From positions 682,001 to 746,000 of the forward strand of contig NZ_FNCJ01000002.1 in the NCBI RefSeq assembly GCF_900100735.1: 64,000 nucleotides of DNA. Reading direction: 5' to 3'. Below the pieces are notes generated by a model. That model was not told where the DNA came from. It did not search any database and saw only the letters and a list, made by a program, of their open reading frames with translations. This DNA is from Paraburkholderia phenazinium (GTDB lineage: Bacteria; Pseudomonadota; Gammaproteobacteria; Burkholderiales; Burkholderiaceae). Position 1 is the stretch's first letter. Each line of letters begins with the position of its first letter. Made by a program: the position numbers and the translations under genes. This document shows, in pieces, positions 10,618 through 20,534 of the stretch.

Positions 10618-11847
10618 ATGCCGAAGAAAAACGCTGCTCGCCCCGCGCTCCCCAAGCCGAATGCCCGTATGGAGCTGCTGGTCACACAGCGCAATGCGAA
10701 GATGGCGCGTTCGGCGCATGCCTATGTGCGCGGCAACACCGCCAAGTTTTATGAGTGGCTCGACGGCATGGAGAGTCACGCGCTGCCGGAAGGACCTGCT
10801 GTGTGGATCTGCGGCGACTGCCATACCGGCAACCTTGGGCCGGTTGCGAATGCGCAAGGCCGTGTGGAGATCCAGATTCGCGATCTGGACCAGACGGTGA
10901 TCGGCAATCCAGCGCACGATCTGATCCGGCTCGGCCTTTCGCTGGCAACCGCGGCACGCGGTTCGGATCTGCCTGGCGTCACCACGCTGCGCATGATGGA
11001 GGCATTGGCCGACGGCTACGAGCGTGCCTTCGACGACGCAGCGGATCACACCGATATTCAGGCCGAGAAGCCGGAGGCGGTGCGGGTGGTCATGAAGGAA
11101 GCACTGCGCCGCTCGTGGCAGCATCTGGCCGAAGAGCGGATTGAGGATATCGAGCCGCATATCCCGCTCGGCAAGCGTTTCTGGCCCTTGTCGAAAACCG
11201 AGCGCCGCGAGATTGCCGCGCTGTTCGAGAAGCGCACGCTCGCGCGTCTTGCAACCGAGTTGCGCTCGGAGGACGAAGCGGCCAAGGTCACCGTGCTCGA
11301 TGCAGCCTATTGGGTGAAGGGCTGCAGTTCGCTCGGACGCTTGCGCTACGCCGTGCTGCTCGACGTCGATGGGGCAGTGCTGGATGGCGACGACCTGTGC
11401 CTGATCGACATCAAGGAAGCGACCCAGGCGGCGGCGCCGCGCTATGACGGCACACGCATGCCGCGCGACAACGCGCAGCGGGTGGTGGAGGGCGCGCGCC
11501 ATCTTGCACCGTTTCTCGGCGAGCGCATGCGCGCGGCGCGTCTCGCCGAGCGCTCGGTCGTGATTCGCGAGCTGTTGCCGCAAGACATGAAGCTGACCAT
11601 CGAACAATTGACGCGCGACGAGGCGATGAAGGCGGCGCGTTTTCTGGCTCTCGTGGTGGGCAAGGCGCACGCCCGCCAGATGGACGATAGCGACCGCAAG
11701 GCCTGGCTCGCCGCGCTGCGGCGCAGCCGCAGCAAGACGCTCGATGCCCCACCATGGCTCTGGAAGAGTATTGTCGAACTGGTGAGCGGCCATGAGGCCG
11801 GCTACCTCGAACACTGCCGGCGCTACTCGCTCGACGTCGGCGCATGA
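10618..11847 (+). CDS. DUF2252 family protein
   Basis: Protein of 409 residues. The N-terminal half carries the family motifs CGDCHTGNLGP (about 61-71) and IRDLDQTVIGNPAHDLIRL (about 89-107). These resemble the catalytic and metal-binding loops of aminoglycoside-phosphotransferase-like kinases (HxGN followed by an Asp), so a kinase-like fold is likely, but no reaction is established. The C-terminus contains ARQMDDSDRKAW. The next gene, of the YkgJ type, begins about 60 bases downstream on the same strand, so the two may form an operon. Confidence 0.85.
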   Translation: MPKKNAARPALPKPNARMELLVTQRNAKMARSAHAYVRGNTAKFYEWLDGMESHALPEGPAVWICGDCHTGNLGPVANAQGRVEIQIRDLDQTVIGNPAHDLIRLGLSLATAARGSDLPGVTTLRMMEALADGYERAFDDAADHTDIQAEKPEAVRVVMKEALRRSWQHLAEERIEDIEPHIPLGKRFWPLSKTERREIAALFEKRTLARLATELRSEDEAAKVTVLDAAYWVKGCSSLGRLRYAVLLDVDGAVLDGDDLCLIDIKEATQAAAPRYDGTRMPRDNAQRVVEGARHLAPFLGERMRAARLAERSVVIRELLPQDMKLTIEQLTRDEAMKAARFLALVVGKAHARQMDDSDRKAWLAALRRSRSKTLDAPPWLWKSIVELVSGHEAGYLEHCRRYSLDVGA

Positions 11848-11907
11848 TAGAGTGCGCCCGGCCTGCCGTCGGCAGGAGAACAATGCGCGGTGCAAGGCTG
11901 ATTGAGC

Positions 11908-12717
11908 ATGAGTATGAATATCGATTTCGAGTGCACGATGTGCGGCAAATGCTGCCACGATCTGCGTTTGCCGTTGACGGTCGCAGAAGCGCTCGCATGG
12001 GTGGGGCGCGGCAATGAGGTGCAGATTCTCTGCGAGGCCCTGCCCTGGCCCGAGGAGCCTGCCGCGGACAACCTGCAGGCGGCGCATAAGCGGCGCCGCT
12101 CGTTCGCTGCCATGAGCGGCAGCTTGCCGGCGCGGATCGTTGTGATCCTGACGGGCGCGTTTGCCGGCCCTTGTCCGAACCTGCAGGCCGATATGCGCTG
12201 CGGTATCTATGAGGCGCGGCCGCTCGTCTGCCGCATCTATCCGGCTGAAATCAATCCGTTTATCGAACTGGACCCGGCCAGCAAGGGTTGTCCGCCGGAA
12301 GCCTGGACGCCCGGCCTCGCGCCGCTTTTACGCGGTGGGAAACTGGTGGATGCGACGACTGCCGGCTTGATTCAGCGCTCACGTGCGGCCGATACGGCAG
12401 ACGCGCCGGCCAAACAGGCGCTGTGCGCGCTGCTCGGCATCGATGTGGCGGCGCTGGCCAACGAAGGTTTTGTGGTCCATTCGCCACAACGCGCGGTGTT
12501 GCTGGCGGCGTTGGAGCAGGCGAGTGCTGCAGCGGCCGTTACTGGTGGCGCTGCGCTTAAAGCTCCCACGTCTGAAGATTTGCCGGTGTGGCGTTTCGTT
12601 TCGAACCGCCGGGCCACCGTCGACACACTGGAATCGGTGGGCGCGCTCGGCGCCTGGGTCGACCCCGCCGGCGAGACGCCGTTCCAGTATCTCGGCTTTT
12701 ATCCGGCCGCCGCCTAG
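11908..12717 (+). CDS. YkgJ-type cysteine-cluster (Fe-S/Zn-binding) protein
   Basis: Protein of 269 residues with the family signature CTMCGKCCHD at the N-terminus and a second set of cysteines in CPNLQADMRCGIYEARPLVCRIYP (about 90-113), spaced as in YkgJ proteins thought to bind zinc or an iron-sulfur cluster. The start is placed at ATG 11908; ATG 11914 is equally possible. The C-terminal half (residues about 150-269) has no recognised domain. The molecular role of the family is unknown. Confidence 0.82.
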   Translation: MSMNIDFECTMCGKCCHDLRLPLTVAEALAWVGRGNEVQILCEALPWPEEPAADNLQAAHKRRRSFAAMSGSLPARIVVILTGAFAGPCPNLQADMRCGIYEARPLVCRIYPAEINPFIELDPASKGCPPEAWTPGLAPLLRGGKLVDATTAGLIQRSRAADTADAPAKQALCALLGIDVAALANEGFVVHSPQRAVLLAALEQASAAAAVTGGAALKAPTSEDLPVWRFVSNRRATVDTLESVGALGAWVDPAGETPFQYLGFYPAAA

Positions 12718-12740
12718 CCGCGCGGGTTGCCCGCCCCGAG

Positions 12741-12767
12741 GACGCAGAGCGTTAGTCGTTCTGCGTC
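12741..12767 (+). terminator. Hairpin between convergent genes
   Basis: GACGCAGAGCG pairs with CGTTCTGCGTC (11 bp, one G-T wobble) around the loop TTAGT, 23 bases after the YkgJ stop codon. There is no clear T-tract, so it is at best an atypical or bidirectional terminator. It also lies inside the left copy of the dispersed repeat. Confidence 0.5.
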
Positions 12768-12788
12768 AGACACTTGGGAGGTATGCAC

Positions 12789-12831
12789 CCAGGTTGTCCA
12801 CAGGCTTGCTCACAAAAAGTGGGGATAACTT
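12789..12831 (+). repeat. Dispersed repeat, copy 1 (43-bp identical core)
   Basis: The 43 bases beginning CCAGGTTGTCCACAGG and ending GTGGGGATAACTT are identical to 14346-14388. Similarity continues leftward in degenerate form to about 12726. TTGTCCACA resembles a DnaA box, and the two ends (TTGTCC..CA and GTGGGGATAA) can pair as an imperfect stem. It lies in the gap between the convergent YkgJ and dgcC genes. Confidence 0.85.
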
Positions 12832-12891
12832 AGTGTCAGGCAGCACGCTTGAGTCAGGCCGGCGCAGTTAGCAGCACCAGGCGTAGCGGCT

Positions 12892-13977
12892 TCATCCAAT
12901 CGCGTTTCGGCGCGCCGACCCTGGATCCCACTCCGACGTAACAAGACAATCGCGTCCATTCGCTTTGGCGGCATAAAGACAGCGGTCGGCTTCGAGCACC
13001 CACTCGTTAATATCCCCCAGACCCGGACTGTACTCGGCCAAGCCCGCACTCGACGTGCAGCGTAGCGCTTCGCCGGCGTGGCCCGCTCGGGCGCGCAGAT
13101 TAAACAACAGCCGCTCCACCATGCGTTGAGCTTCCGGCAGACGCACCCCCGGCATGATGACCCCAAACTCCTCGCCACCATAACGGCCGGCAATGTCCTG
13201 CGGGCGCAGGCTGCCGCGCAGAAACAGTGCAAAGCTGCGCAGCGCGGCATCGCCCGCGGCGTGGCCTTCGGTGTCGTTGACGTCCTTGAAGTGGTCGAGA
13301 TCGAACAACACAAGGCAACAGGCTTCGCGGTCCTGGCGGCAGCGCTCGAACCATTCAGCGAGCAGATCTTCCCAGTGCCGCCGGTTCCACAAGCCGGTCA
13401 GGCCGTCGGTCTGGCTCAGGCGTTCGAGTTCGCGGGCCTGTTTCGCGAGCTTTTGCGACAGGCGATAGGTCAGCAAGCCGAGCGCGAGTGGATACAGAAT
13501 CATGAACGGCAGGCAGGCCAGAATGGTCGGCATCTGCGATTGCGGCGCGAACGCGAGGCCCAGCAGGGCGGCGCCAAGGACCGCGCCAAGCAGTTGCGCG
13601 ACGATGCCGCGTACGAACAGCCGCACACCGCCCGCGGCGATGCTATTCATGCTCAGCATGGCGAGAATCAACATACTGGGCAGAATGTTAAAGCGCATGG
13701 CAATTAGCCAGAAGCCGCCGAGTGCGGAGTCAATCATCAGATTGAAACGTTCGCCGCGATACGGCACGGTCCAGGCGAGCGCGGCGCGATAGGCAAGATG
13801 CGGCCAGATAAAGCCGTGAAAAATCAGCCCTGCCCATAACCAGGGGCTGACACGGGGTTGCGCTTGCGCAAACACCGAGGCCACACAGAAAAACCCGATG
13901 CCGAGGCCGATCACGCGCATTCGATAGAGGCGGGCGGCGAAGCGCTTTCCTTTTCCCGCTAGGCGATTCGTTTCCAA
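12892..13977 (-). CDS. dgcC: MASE2-GGDEF diguanylate cyclase (DgcC/AdrA-like)
   Basis: Makes c-di-GMP at the inner membrane; 361 residues. The N-terminal MASE2 sensor (about 12-175) has several membrane helices and the family segment FHGFIWPHLAY. The catalytic GGDEF domain has DGLTGLWNRRHW, FDLDHFKDVND, the active site GGEEF (267-271) and an intact inhibitory I-site RPQD (258-261). Alignment from memory with E. coli DgcC/AdrA, which switches on cellulose synthesis, is good along the whole length. The start is a TTG at 13977 preceded by GGGAA; the MASE2 N-terminus requires it, whereas ATG 13920 would shorten the domain. The bcs operon lies immediately to the right. Confidence 0.9.
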   Translation of the reverse strand: METNRLAGKGKRFAARLYRMRVIGLGIGFFCVASVFAQAQPRVSPWLWAGLIFHGFIWPHLAYRAALAWTVPYRGERFNLMIDSALGGFWLIAMRFNILPSMLILAMLSMNSIAAGGVRLFVRGIVAQLLGAVLGAALLGLAFAPQSQMPTILACLPFMILYPLALGLLTYRLSQKLAKQARELERLSQTDGLTGLWNRRHWEDLLAEWFERCRQDREACCLVLFDLDHFKDVNDTEGHAAGDAALRSFALFLRGSLRPQDIAGRYGGEEFGVIMPGVRLPEAQRMVERLLFNLRARAGHAGEALRCTSSAGLAEYSPGLGDINEWVLEADRCLYAAKANGRDCLVTSEWDPGSARRNAIG

Positions 13978-14345
13978 CTTTGTTCCCGTGCGTCAGCGGC
14001 TCCGCTTAAGAGGGGCGCCGCCGGCCTCATGGCGTTAGGGCATTCGCAGGCGCATCGGCGTTTAAAAAACGCGCAGGCAACGCGCCCTGCATTATTCAGC
14101 CCATTCGTGCATAACGACCGATTGGTTTAAAGCCGTAGCATAAACCGGAGTTCGCTAATCGCGGTATAAGTCTGCGCGTTTATTAATCGGATTAATTGAC
14201 GCGCGGCGGTTTTATTGATTATCGCGGCGGATCGGAACGGTTTGAACTGTTAAATACCTTGCAAAACGCGCGATGGCCGGCTTTTGCCCGCCCCTGCAAC
14301 GGCAGGACATAGTCGTATCGCATCAGGCACTTAGACGACGTGCTA
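13978..14345. other. Intergenic region upstream of dgcC
   Basis: Part of a 545-base gap between dgcC and bcsC (both leftward). It is A/T-richer than its surroundings around 14080-14220 and contains no credible gene. The dgcC promoter should be here. The degenerate left arm of repeat copy 2 begins at about 14284. Confidence 0.5.
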
Positions 14346-14388
14346 CCAGGTTGTCCACAGGCTTGCTCACAAAAAGTGGGGATAACTT
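14346..14388 (+). repeat. Dispersed repeat, copy 2 (43-bp identical core)
   Basis: Identical over 43 bases to 12789-12831 and in the same orientation. Weaker similarity extends left to about 14284 (TTGCCCGCCCC and TCAGGCACTTAG-like segments are shared). The two copies flank dgcC at about 1.5 kb spacing. Confidence 0.85.
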
Positions 14389-14411
14389 CGCGGTTTGCGA
14401 GGCGTTTTGCT

Positions 14412-14427
14412 GCGGCTTTAGAGCCGC
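14412..14427. other. Small hairpin downstream of bcsC
   Basis: GCGGCT pairs with AGCCGC around the loop TTAG. It is the second of two consecutive stem-loops reading leftward from bcsC. No T-tract follows on either strand. Confidence 0.5.
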
Positions 14428-14448
14428 GAGAGAGGAACGATGGTTGCA

Positions 14449-14483
14449 ACCACACGTTCATGCCGAACGCATGCACGTGTGGT
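14449..14483 (-). terminator. Long stem-loop just after bcsC
   Basis: A 15-bp stem with a single mismatch (ACCACACGT.CATGC paired with GCATG.ACGTGTGGT) and a 5-base loop, centred about 55 bases after the bcsC stop. It is the strongest candidate for ending or protecting the bcs transcript, but it lacks a T-tract. Confidence 0.5.
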
Positions 14484-14522
14484 CGAGTTAATGTCCGGCT
14501 GTCCGATTCCCCGATCGTCCGG

Positions 14523-17500
14523 CTAATTCGTCAAGGACAGGTATGGCGACGTCAAAGCTGCCGGCGGGAACGGTTGCAGTCCGGCCTGTTTGGTAAAGCT
14601 ATAGCGCACATACACAGCGGCCAGATATTCACGGTACTGATAGGCATTGCCGAGCGAGGCCATCGCGCCGACCGCGAGTTGCGGCGCGAGCTGATATTCG
14701 CCCACCGCTCTAAACGAGTAGGCGATACCGGTCTTGCTCTGGCCGGGATAGACCGCGCCGCTGTCGAGCGTAGTCGTGGTGATGCTGGCCATATTCGCGG
14801 CAGCTGCCGCCTGAGCCCCCGGACTATTCGGGAAGTACGGCGACGAGTCCAGCCGGTAGTGCTGTACGCCGATGGAGCCCTTCAGGTCGTAGGTGAACTG
14901 TCCATTGCGGCCCATGTACTCGATCGGCAGGTTCAGGATCACGTACTGTTGCGGGCTGAAATAGCCGCCCTGGCCGTAGGTAAAGTAGGAGAGGTTTTTG
15001 TCGTAGCGCATCAACGTCGTGTTGATGCCGACTGTGAAGGTCTGGTCGGCATCTTTGTAAATGCGTGTATAGACCCCGCCGCCGCCTTTGCCTGCGTAGT
15101 TGTCCTGGACGTTGTTGCCGGTGAGATACTGGAACGAGCCATTGAGGTACAGGCCGCTCGTGCCGTCGTCCCAGGAGATGCTGGCGAGCGCGCCGTTAGA
15201 CACGACGCCGCCCCACTCGAGATTCTGCCCCTGGTCCTTGGCGCCGGCGTACGAGAGCAGGCTGTCGGTGACGGCCCGCCGGGCCACGGCTAGCGTGTAC
15301 GACACCTTGTCGGTCACGCCGCCGTCGTACTCGAGGCCGCCGACCACATTCTCGACCGGAAAGCCGATCGGCGTGGTGCCGACATCGGCCTTCAGGCTGC
15401 GGGTTTCGTAGCCGACCGACAGGCCCACGCCGCTGGCGTTCTGCGCACCGAACTGGTTGGTGGCGCTGGTCACGGGCGTCGAGGCCGTGGGCTTGCCCGG
15501 CGTATAAGGCGCGAGGCCGGAGCCGAAGCGCGCGAGCGTCGAGAGCTGGCCGCTCGCCGTGCCCGCATCGAGCGTCACCGGCGTGGCCGTCACGACGATG
15601 TGACCGTTGCCGGCCTGGATGCGTCCCTCGATCGGCGCTTCGATATCGGTCAACTGTGACAGGCCGTCTTCGCCGGCGCGATCACGGAACACGATGCCGC
15701 CCGAGACGGTACTGGTCTGTTCGCGATTGACCTGGGCCAGTTCTTCCGAGACCCCGAGCGTCTGCGAGTTGGCCACACTGGCCGGCGAGGGCGCATAGCT
15801 GCCGTTACCAGCCGGCGCGGTTTGCGCCGCAGGCGTTTGCGGGTAATAGGGCTGGGCGTAGCCTGCGGGTGGCTGCGGAATGTATGGTTGCTGCGCGTAG
15901 TAGCCTTGAGCCGGGTAGCCCTGATTGCCGTAGTTCTGATTCGGATAGGGCTGCTGACCATATCCCTGTTGCTGCTGATAGGGTTGTGGCGCGTACCCTT
16001 GTTGTTGCGGATACGGCTGTTGTGCATAGGCCGGCTGCCCGTAGCCCTGCTGTTGCTGCGGATAGGGTTGCTGGCCGTAGTAAGGCTGCTGCTGTGCATA
16101 GCCTTGCTGCCCATACGGCGCCTGCGCATAAGTCGCGCCCTTGGCATTGCGTGTTGCAGTTTGCTTCTTGCTGGTCTTGCGCTGTGCGTTCGCGGTTCCC
16201 GTCGGGATCGCCGGATAGTAGGCCTGCCCCTGCTGCCCAGCGGCATTGGCCTGCGCTTCGCGCGCCGCCGGCGACATCGGCCAGGGCGTGGACACATAGG
16301 GAGCCGGTGCGCCATAGAGCTGCGCGGCTTGCGGGTAGGGCGGGTTATACGGCAACGGCGGTTGCTGGACCTGCGTCTGACCTTGGCCCGGGTACGGTTG
16401 CAAGGGCGCGGCGCCAGGCGCGCCGGTCTGGCTTGAACCGTCGTAGTCGGGACCGTAGCCGCCCGCTGCGTTGCTGGAGCTCGGTGCGGCCGACGGATTG
16501 GCGGGCAGCGCGGAAGGCGCGCCATAAGGTGTCATGGACGGAGCCACATACGGCGCCACGTAAGGCGCGGGCTGCGAGGGCGGCGGATAGTTCGGCACGG
16601 TCTGCGTCGGATAGGAAGGCTGCGTACTCGGGTAAGCGGCCGGCGGATAGGCTGCAGGCGCGCTGTACGCCCGGGCCGCGCCGCTTGCGTTGAACCCGCC
16701 GCTTGGGCTGGTGAAGCCGGAGCCGCCGGGCGCGCCTGTGGCGTCGGCCGGCGCAATGATGGCGGTTTTTCCTTCGAACGGATTGGTGCCGGGCAGCGGC
16801 GTCGCGCCGATCCGGCGCATCGCCACTTCCCAGCCACGTGGCACGTTGCTCGCCGAGCCGGCGCGCGGCGCGCCGCTCGTGACCGGCGTATTGGCCGCGA
16901 TCAGCGAGCGCTGCAGGTAGGTCGAAGCCAGCGACAGCTTGCCTTCGGCACGGTACATACGGCCGACGGCGGCGAGCACGCCGGGATCGTCCGGCGCGGC
17001 ATTGAGCGCCTGGGTCGCCAGCGCTTCGGCGTAGCGGAAATCTTTGCTGCCGGTCGCAGCCGGGATCGCGGCGAGCATCAGGCTCAGGTCGTCGGGGCGG
17101 CGCGTGAGCGCCACGCGGTAACTGGCGAGCGCATTGCGGTCGTCGCCCGCCGACGAATAGAGGCGTCCGAGCGAGGCCTGCAGGTCGGGATTGTCGGGCA
17201 TTGCCGCGAGCCACGGTGCGATCACGTCGTAGGCGCTCGCCAGGTCGCCGCGCTGGCGGACGGCGTCGCACTGCCGCACGACGATCGCCAGGTTCAGATT
17301 GCCGAAATCGGTGCGCTGCTGCGGCGTCAGTTGCGTCGCGGCAAGCTGGCGCATCACGCTACCTAGTTCGGCATCCTGATGAGTGGCGAGCAGGATGCCG
17401 GCGTATTGCAACAGCAGATCCGTGTTGCCGGGCGCGGCGCTCATGGCGCTGCGCACGAGCCACAGCGCGCGGTTGGAATCGCCCGCCTGCTGATAGGCCG

Positions 17501-19373
17501 ACGCCACCACGCCGATCAGCTCCGGGTTGCCGGCCGCCACCGGTTCCGCGCCTGCGAGCGTCGCGAGGGCCTGCTGGGTTTGCCCGCTCTTTGCCAACTG
17601 GATGGCCAGGCTCGCTTGCTGATGGACCCACAGGCGGTGCTGCAGGGTGCTCATCGCATCGGTGCGCTGGGCGAGCGGAATGCGGTCCAGTTGCGCGAGG
17701 CCGGTCGACCAGTCCTGGGTTTCCGCCGACAGCAGCGCACTCGCATAGAGCGCATCGGTCATGTCGGGATGGCTTGCCAGCAGTCCGTCCATCATGCTGC
17801 GCGCATTGCCGACCGCGCCCTGGCGCACGTAGATGCGGGCAAGGTCGAGACGCAGCCATGGATCGTCAGGATTGCTGAGCAGCGCATCTTCGAACAGGCT
17901 GCGGGCCGCGCCGAGATCGCCGCGCGCTTCGGCGGCACGCGCCTGGGAGGCCTGCGCCGCGCCGCGCAGACGGTTGATGCCGCCGGCTTTGGCCTGCTGT
18001 TCGGCGTTGAGCTGGTTGGCGAACTGCAGGGCTTCGTCGCCGCGGCCTTGCGCGGCCAGCGCACCGACGAGGCCGCGAATCGCATCGGGGTTGTCGGCCT
18101 GGCGGCGCAGCGCCATCCGGTACGCCTGTTCGGCGCCGACCGGGTCGCCGTTGTTCAGCAGCATCTCGCCGAGCAGCACCTGCGCCGTGACGTCGGACGG
18201 ATTGAGCGCAATCGCGCGCTCGAACAGCGACTTGGCCTTGGCGAATTCGCCGTTGCTGCGCGCACCGATGGCGTCGCTGGTGTAGGTCCAGTAACTCGCG
18301 CTCAGCAGCGCGTCTTTCCAGCGCGCCGGATTGCCGCTGCGCGAGGCCCGTTCGAGGTAGTCGCGCGCTTCGGAGAAATGCTCCTGCTTGAGTGCCGCGA
18401 TGCCCATGCCGCCGAGCGCGTCGCTGTCGTTCGGGCTGCTCGCCAGCACCGCCGAGAATTTGGCGCGGGCAGTGGCGAGGTCGCTGCGGTCGAGCGCCGC
18501 GAAGCCGTCAGCGATGGTGCGGCCGCGCGCATCGACAGCGGCGTTTTGCTGCGCCCGTTCGCGGGCGGAGGCGTCCTGCTGCACCATCGAGTCGTAGCGC
18601 GCCTTGACGGCGGAGTCATCGGGCGCGAGCTGCAAGTAGCTCTGGTAGAGCGGGGCGTCCGAGGCGCGGGCGTCGAGCCACAGCAACGCCTGGCGCCAGC
18701 TCTTGCGCGCCGCTGCGCCCACCGCGTTGTCGCCGGAGAGCTTCTGGAGCTGTGCAATGCCTTCGCGGCGCGTAACGTCGCGATAGGTCAGGTGCTGAGC
18801 GTAGGCGAGCGCGTAGCGCGGGTCGTCCGGATTCTGCTGCGCGAGCTGCTGCAGGCCGCGGCGCGCCTGGTCCCAGCCTTGCGGGGTCGCGGCGAGCGCC
18901 TGGTAGTACTCGAGCTGCAACTCCGGCGTAGCGGGTTTGCCTTGCAGAGCGCGCTGATATTCCTGCACGGCGCTGGCGGCCTGGCCGCTTTGCTGCAGAC
19001 GCCGCGCGTCATTGACGGTCTGGTCGCGCAGACTGGATTCGCCGAGACGCCGGCCTAGTTCGTCGATGTTCGGGTAGTTCGGCGCCACTTCACGCAAGCG
19101 CGCCAGGTACTGTTGCGCGCCGCTGCCGTCCTTGCGGTCGGCGAGCACCATGCCCATGCCGAATAGCGCATCGGGCTGCTTCGGATCGATGCGCAACACC
19201 TTCTGCCACGCCTGCTCGGCGAGGTCGCCGCGGTGGTGCGCCTGCCAGTACTTGCCCTGGTCGATCAGGACGTTGAGCGGATCGGCCGAGGTCTCGGCAA
19301 AGGCAACGGGGGGCAGCGTCGCGGTAGCGACGCTAACGAGGCTCAGCGCCAGCGCGAGGGCGCTCAATCGCAT
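14523..19373 (-). CDS. bcsC: Cellulose synthase outer-membrane export channel BcsC
   Basis: Forms the periplasmic TPR scaffold and outer-membrane pore for cellulose; 1616 residues. The ATG at 19373 is chosen because GGAG lies 7 bases upstream and a signal peptide follows ([21 protein letters not shown]). The open frame runs further upstream but inside bcsZ. TPR repeats cover about 30-880. A low-complexity linker spans about 885-1195, ending in a core rich in Tyr, Gln, Pro and Gly (about 1085-1181, repeated [12 protein letters not shown] units). The BcsC beta-barrel domain is about 1200-1616. E. coli BcsC is about 1150 residues, so the linker accounts for much of the excess. The start overlaps the end of bcsZ by 10 bases. 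Confidence 0.95.
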   Translation of the reverse strand: MRLSALALALSLVSVATATLPPVAFAETSADPLNVLIDQGKYWQAHHRGDLAEQAWQKVLRIDPKQPDALFGMGMVLADRKDGSGAQQYLARLREVAPNYPNIDELGRRLGESSLRDQTVNDARRLQQSGQAASAVQEYQRALQGKPATPELQLEYYQALAATPQGWDQARRGLQQLAQQNPDDPRYALAYAQHLTYRDVTRREGIAQLQKLSGDNAVGAAARKSWRQALLWLDARASDAPLYQSYLQLAPDDSAVKARYDSMVQQDASARERAQQNAAVDARGRTIADGFAALDRSDLATARAKFSAVLASSPNDSDALGGMGIAALKQEHFSEARDYLERASRSGNPARWKDALLSASYWTYTSDAIGARSNGEFAKAKSLFERAIALNPSDVTAQVLLGEMLLNNGDPVGAEQAYRMALRRQADNPDAIRGLVGALAAQGRGDEALQFANQLNAEQQAKAGGINRLRGAAQASQARAAEARGDLGAARSLFEDALLSNPDDPWLRLDLARIYVRQGAVGNARSMMDGLLASHPDMTDALYASALLSAETQDWSTGLAQLDRIPLAQRTDAMSTLQHRLWVHQQASLAIQLAKSGQTQQALATLAGAEPVAAGNPELIGVVASAYQQAGDSNRALWLVRSAMSAAPGNTDLLLQYAGILLATHQDAELGSVMRQLAATQLTPQQRTDFGNLNLAIVVRQCDAVRQRGDLASAYDVIAPWLAAMPDNPDLQASLGRLYSSAGDDRNALASYRVALTRRPDDLSLMLAAIPAATGSKDFRYAEALATQALNAAPDDPGVLAAVGRMYRAEGKLSLASTYLQRSLIAANTPVTSGAPRAGSASNVPRGWEVAMRRIGATPLPGTNPFEGKTAIIAPADATGAPGGSGFTSPSGGFNASGAARAYSAPAAYPPAAYPSTQPSYPTQTVPNYPPPSQPAPYVAPYVAPSMTPYGAPSALPANPSAAPSSSNAAGGYGPDYDGSSQTGAPGAAPLQPYPGQGQTQVQQPPLPYNPPYPQAAQLYGAPAPYVSTPWPMSPAAREAQANAAGQQGQAYYPAIPTGTANAQRKTSKKQTATRNAKGATYAQAPYGQQGYAQQQPYYGQQPYPQQQQGYGQPAYAQQPYPQQQGYAPQPYQQQQGYGQQPYPNQNYGNQGYPAQGYYAQQPYIPQPPAGYAQPYYPQTPAAQTAPAGNGSYAPSPASVANSQTLGVSEELAQVNREQTSTVSGGIVFRDRAGEDGLSQLTDIEAPIEGRIQAGNGHIVVTATPVTLDAGTASGQLSTLARFGSGLAPYTPGKPTASTPVTSATNQFGAQNASGVGLSVGYETRSLKADVGTTPIGFPVENVVGGLEYDGGVTDKVSYTLAVARRAVTDSLLSYAGAKDQGQNLEWGGVVSNGALASISWDDGTSGLYLNGSFQYLTGNNVQDNYAGKGGGGVYTRIYKDADQTFTVGINTTLMRYDKNLSYFTYGQGGYFSPQQYVILNLPIEYMGRNGQFTYDLKGSIGVQHYRLDSSPYFPNSPGAQAAAAANMASITTTTLDSGAVYPGQSKTGIAYSFRAVGEYQLAPQLAVGAMASLGNAYQYREYLAAVYVRYSFTKQAGLQPFPPAALTSPYLSLTN

Positions 19374-20533
19374 GCGTTTCTCCAACTCGGCACAAGCCGG
19401 CCGGCTTCGTCGAAGCGATAGCGGCCGTCGATGAATCCGGTGCCGAACAAGCCCAGCACACGATCGTAATAGACAGGTTCGCGACCTGCAACGGGGTTGT
19501 CGAGCGCTGCCAGATGGGTGCGCGCGAGGGCGAGTCCACGCTCGTCGCCGAGCGCCTTGAAGTAAGGCGCAAGCGCCCCCCAGTAGCTGAGCGGCCCTTC
19601 GCCGCTCACCATGCCGGTGGTCGCCGCGACCTTCTCGGGCGGAAAGCCGGCCTGGGCGACCTGGTTGCGCATGCCGCCGAGCGCCGCGAGCCAGGGCCTG
19701 GCGAGCGGATCGGAGGGCGCCGTCATGCCGGCCCACAGATAGACGCGAATCGCATCGTAGCTGCCGGTGTCGCCGCTTTTCGGATCGACCACGAACTGGC
19801 CGGCGCGCCACGCAGCCCAGTCGGGCACGAAGCCCTGCGGCGCCGTGGTCTTGACGAGCTGATAAGCGTTGTCGGCGAGCTTGCTCCACGGGCCGCCCGG
19901 TTGCGCCTTGGCCAGTGCGCGCAGCACGGGCAACGGCAAGTAGCTTGGGTTGACGCGTGTCACGCCAGCGCTCTGGAAGCCTTGCGGGCCGGGCAGCAAC
20001 ATCGGGCCGAGGCCGGCCAGGTTCGCGACTTCCTTGCTCGCGATCTGCGCGGCAAGCGCTTCGCCCAGTTTCGTATAGCCGGCGTCATGCCACAGGCGGC
20101 CTGCTTGCAGCAGGTCGTAGGCGATCCACAGGTCGGAGTCCGAAGCAGAATTCGGATCGAGCACGCCGTACGAGCCATCCGGCTTTCTACCCCATTGCCA
20201 TGCAGGCAGGCGCACCTCCTGTGCATCGAACTGGTTGCCGGCGAGGTTGGTGCGGGTCCAGTCGAGCAGCCGGTCGAAGGTGGCGCGGTCGTTCGCCACC
20301 AACGCGAAGAACATGCCGTAGGACTGGCCTTCGGAGGTGGTCTGCTGGGTGGGCGTCGAATAGTCGATCACGCGCCCGTCGGCCTGCACGAAGCGTTGGA
20401 CGAAGCTGCGGTAGGCTGGCCAGTCGCATTGCGCGGCCGTGGCGGCAGTGGTCGCAGCCGCGCTCGATGAGGTGAGCGAAGCAATCAGACCGACTGCCAG
20501 CGCCCAAGGTGCCGTGTTGAATTTGACCGGCAT
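19364..20533 (-). CDS. bcsZ: Periplasmic endo-1,4-beta-glucanase BcsZ (GH8)
   Basis: Glycoside hydrolase family 8 enzyme that trims nascent cellulose in the periplasm; 389 residues. The N-terminus is a signal peptide (about 1-26). The catalytic-acid motif [12 protein letters not shown] is near residue 67. The base region is [15 protein letters not shown], and [12 protein letters not shown] is another conserved GH8 element. ATG 20533 follows a GAAGGA ribosome site and starts one base after the bcsB stop codon; the 3' end overlaps bcsC. It is part of the bcs operon. Confidence 0.95.
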   Translation of the reverse strand: MPVKFNTAPWALAVGLIASLTSSSAAATTAATAAQCDWPAYRSFVQRFVQADGRVIDYSTPTQQTTSEGQSYGMFFALVANDRATFDRLLDWTRTNLAGNQFDAQEVRLPAWQWGRKPDGSYGVLDPNSASDSDLWIAYDLLQAGRLWHDAGYTKLGEALAAQIASKEVANLAGLGPMLLPGPQGFQSAGVTRVNPSYLPLPVLRALAKAQPGGPWSKLADNAYQLVKTTAPQGFVPDWAAWRAGQFVVDPKSGDTGSYDAIRVYLWAGMTAPSDPLARPWLAALGGMRNQVAQAGFPPEKVAATTGMVSGEGPLSYWGALAPYFKALGDERGLALARTHLAALDNPVAGREPVYYDRVLGLFGTGFIDGRYRFDEAGRLVPSWRNACD

Positions 20534-20534
20534 A

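Noticed and set aside
14219..14476. Leftward frame of 85 codons between bcsC and dgcC
   Set aside because: It reads straight through the dispersed repeat and two hairpins, so it is better explained as structured non-coding DNA.
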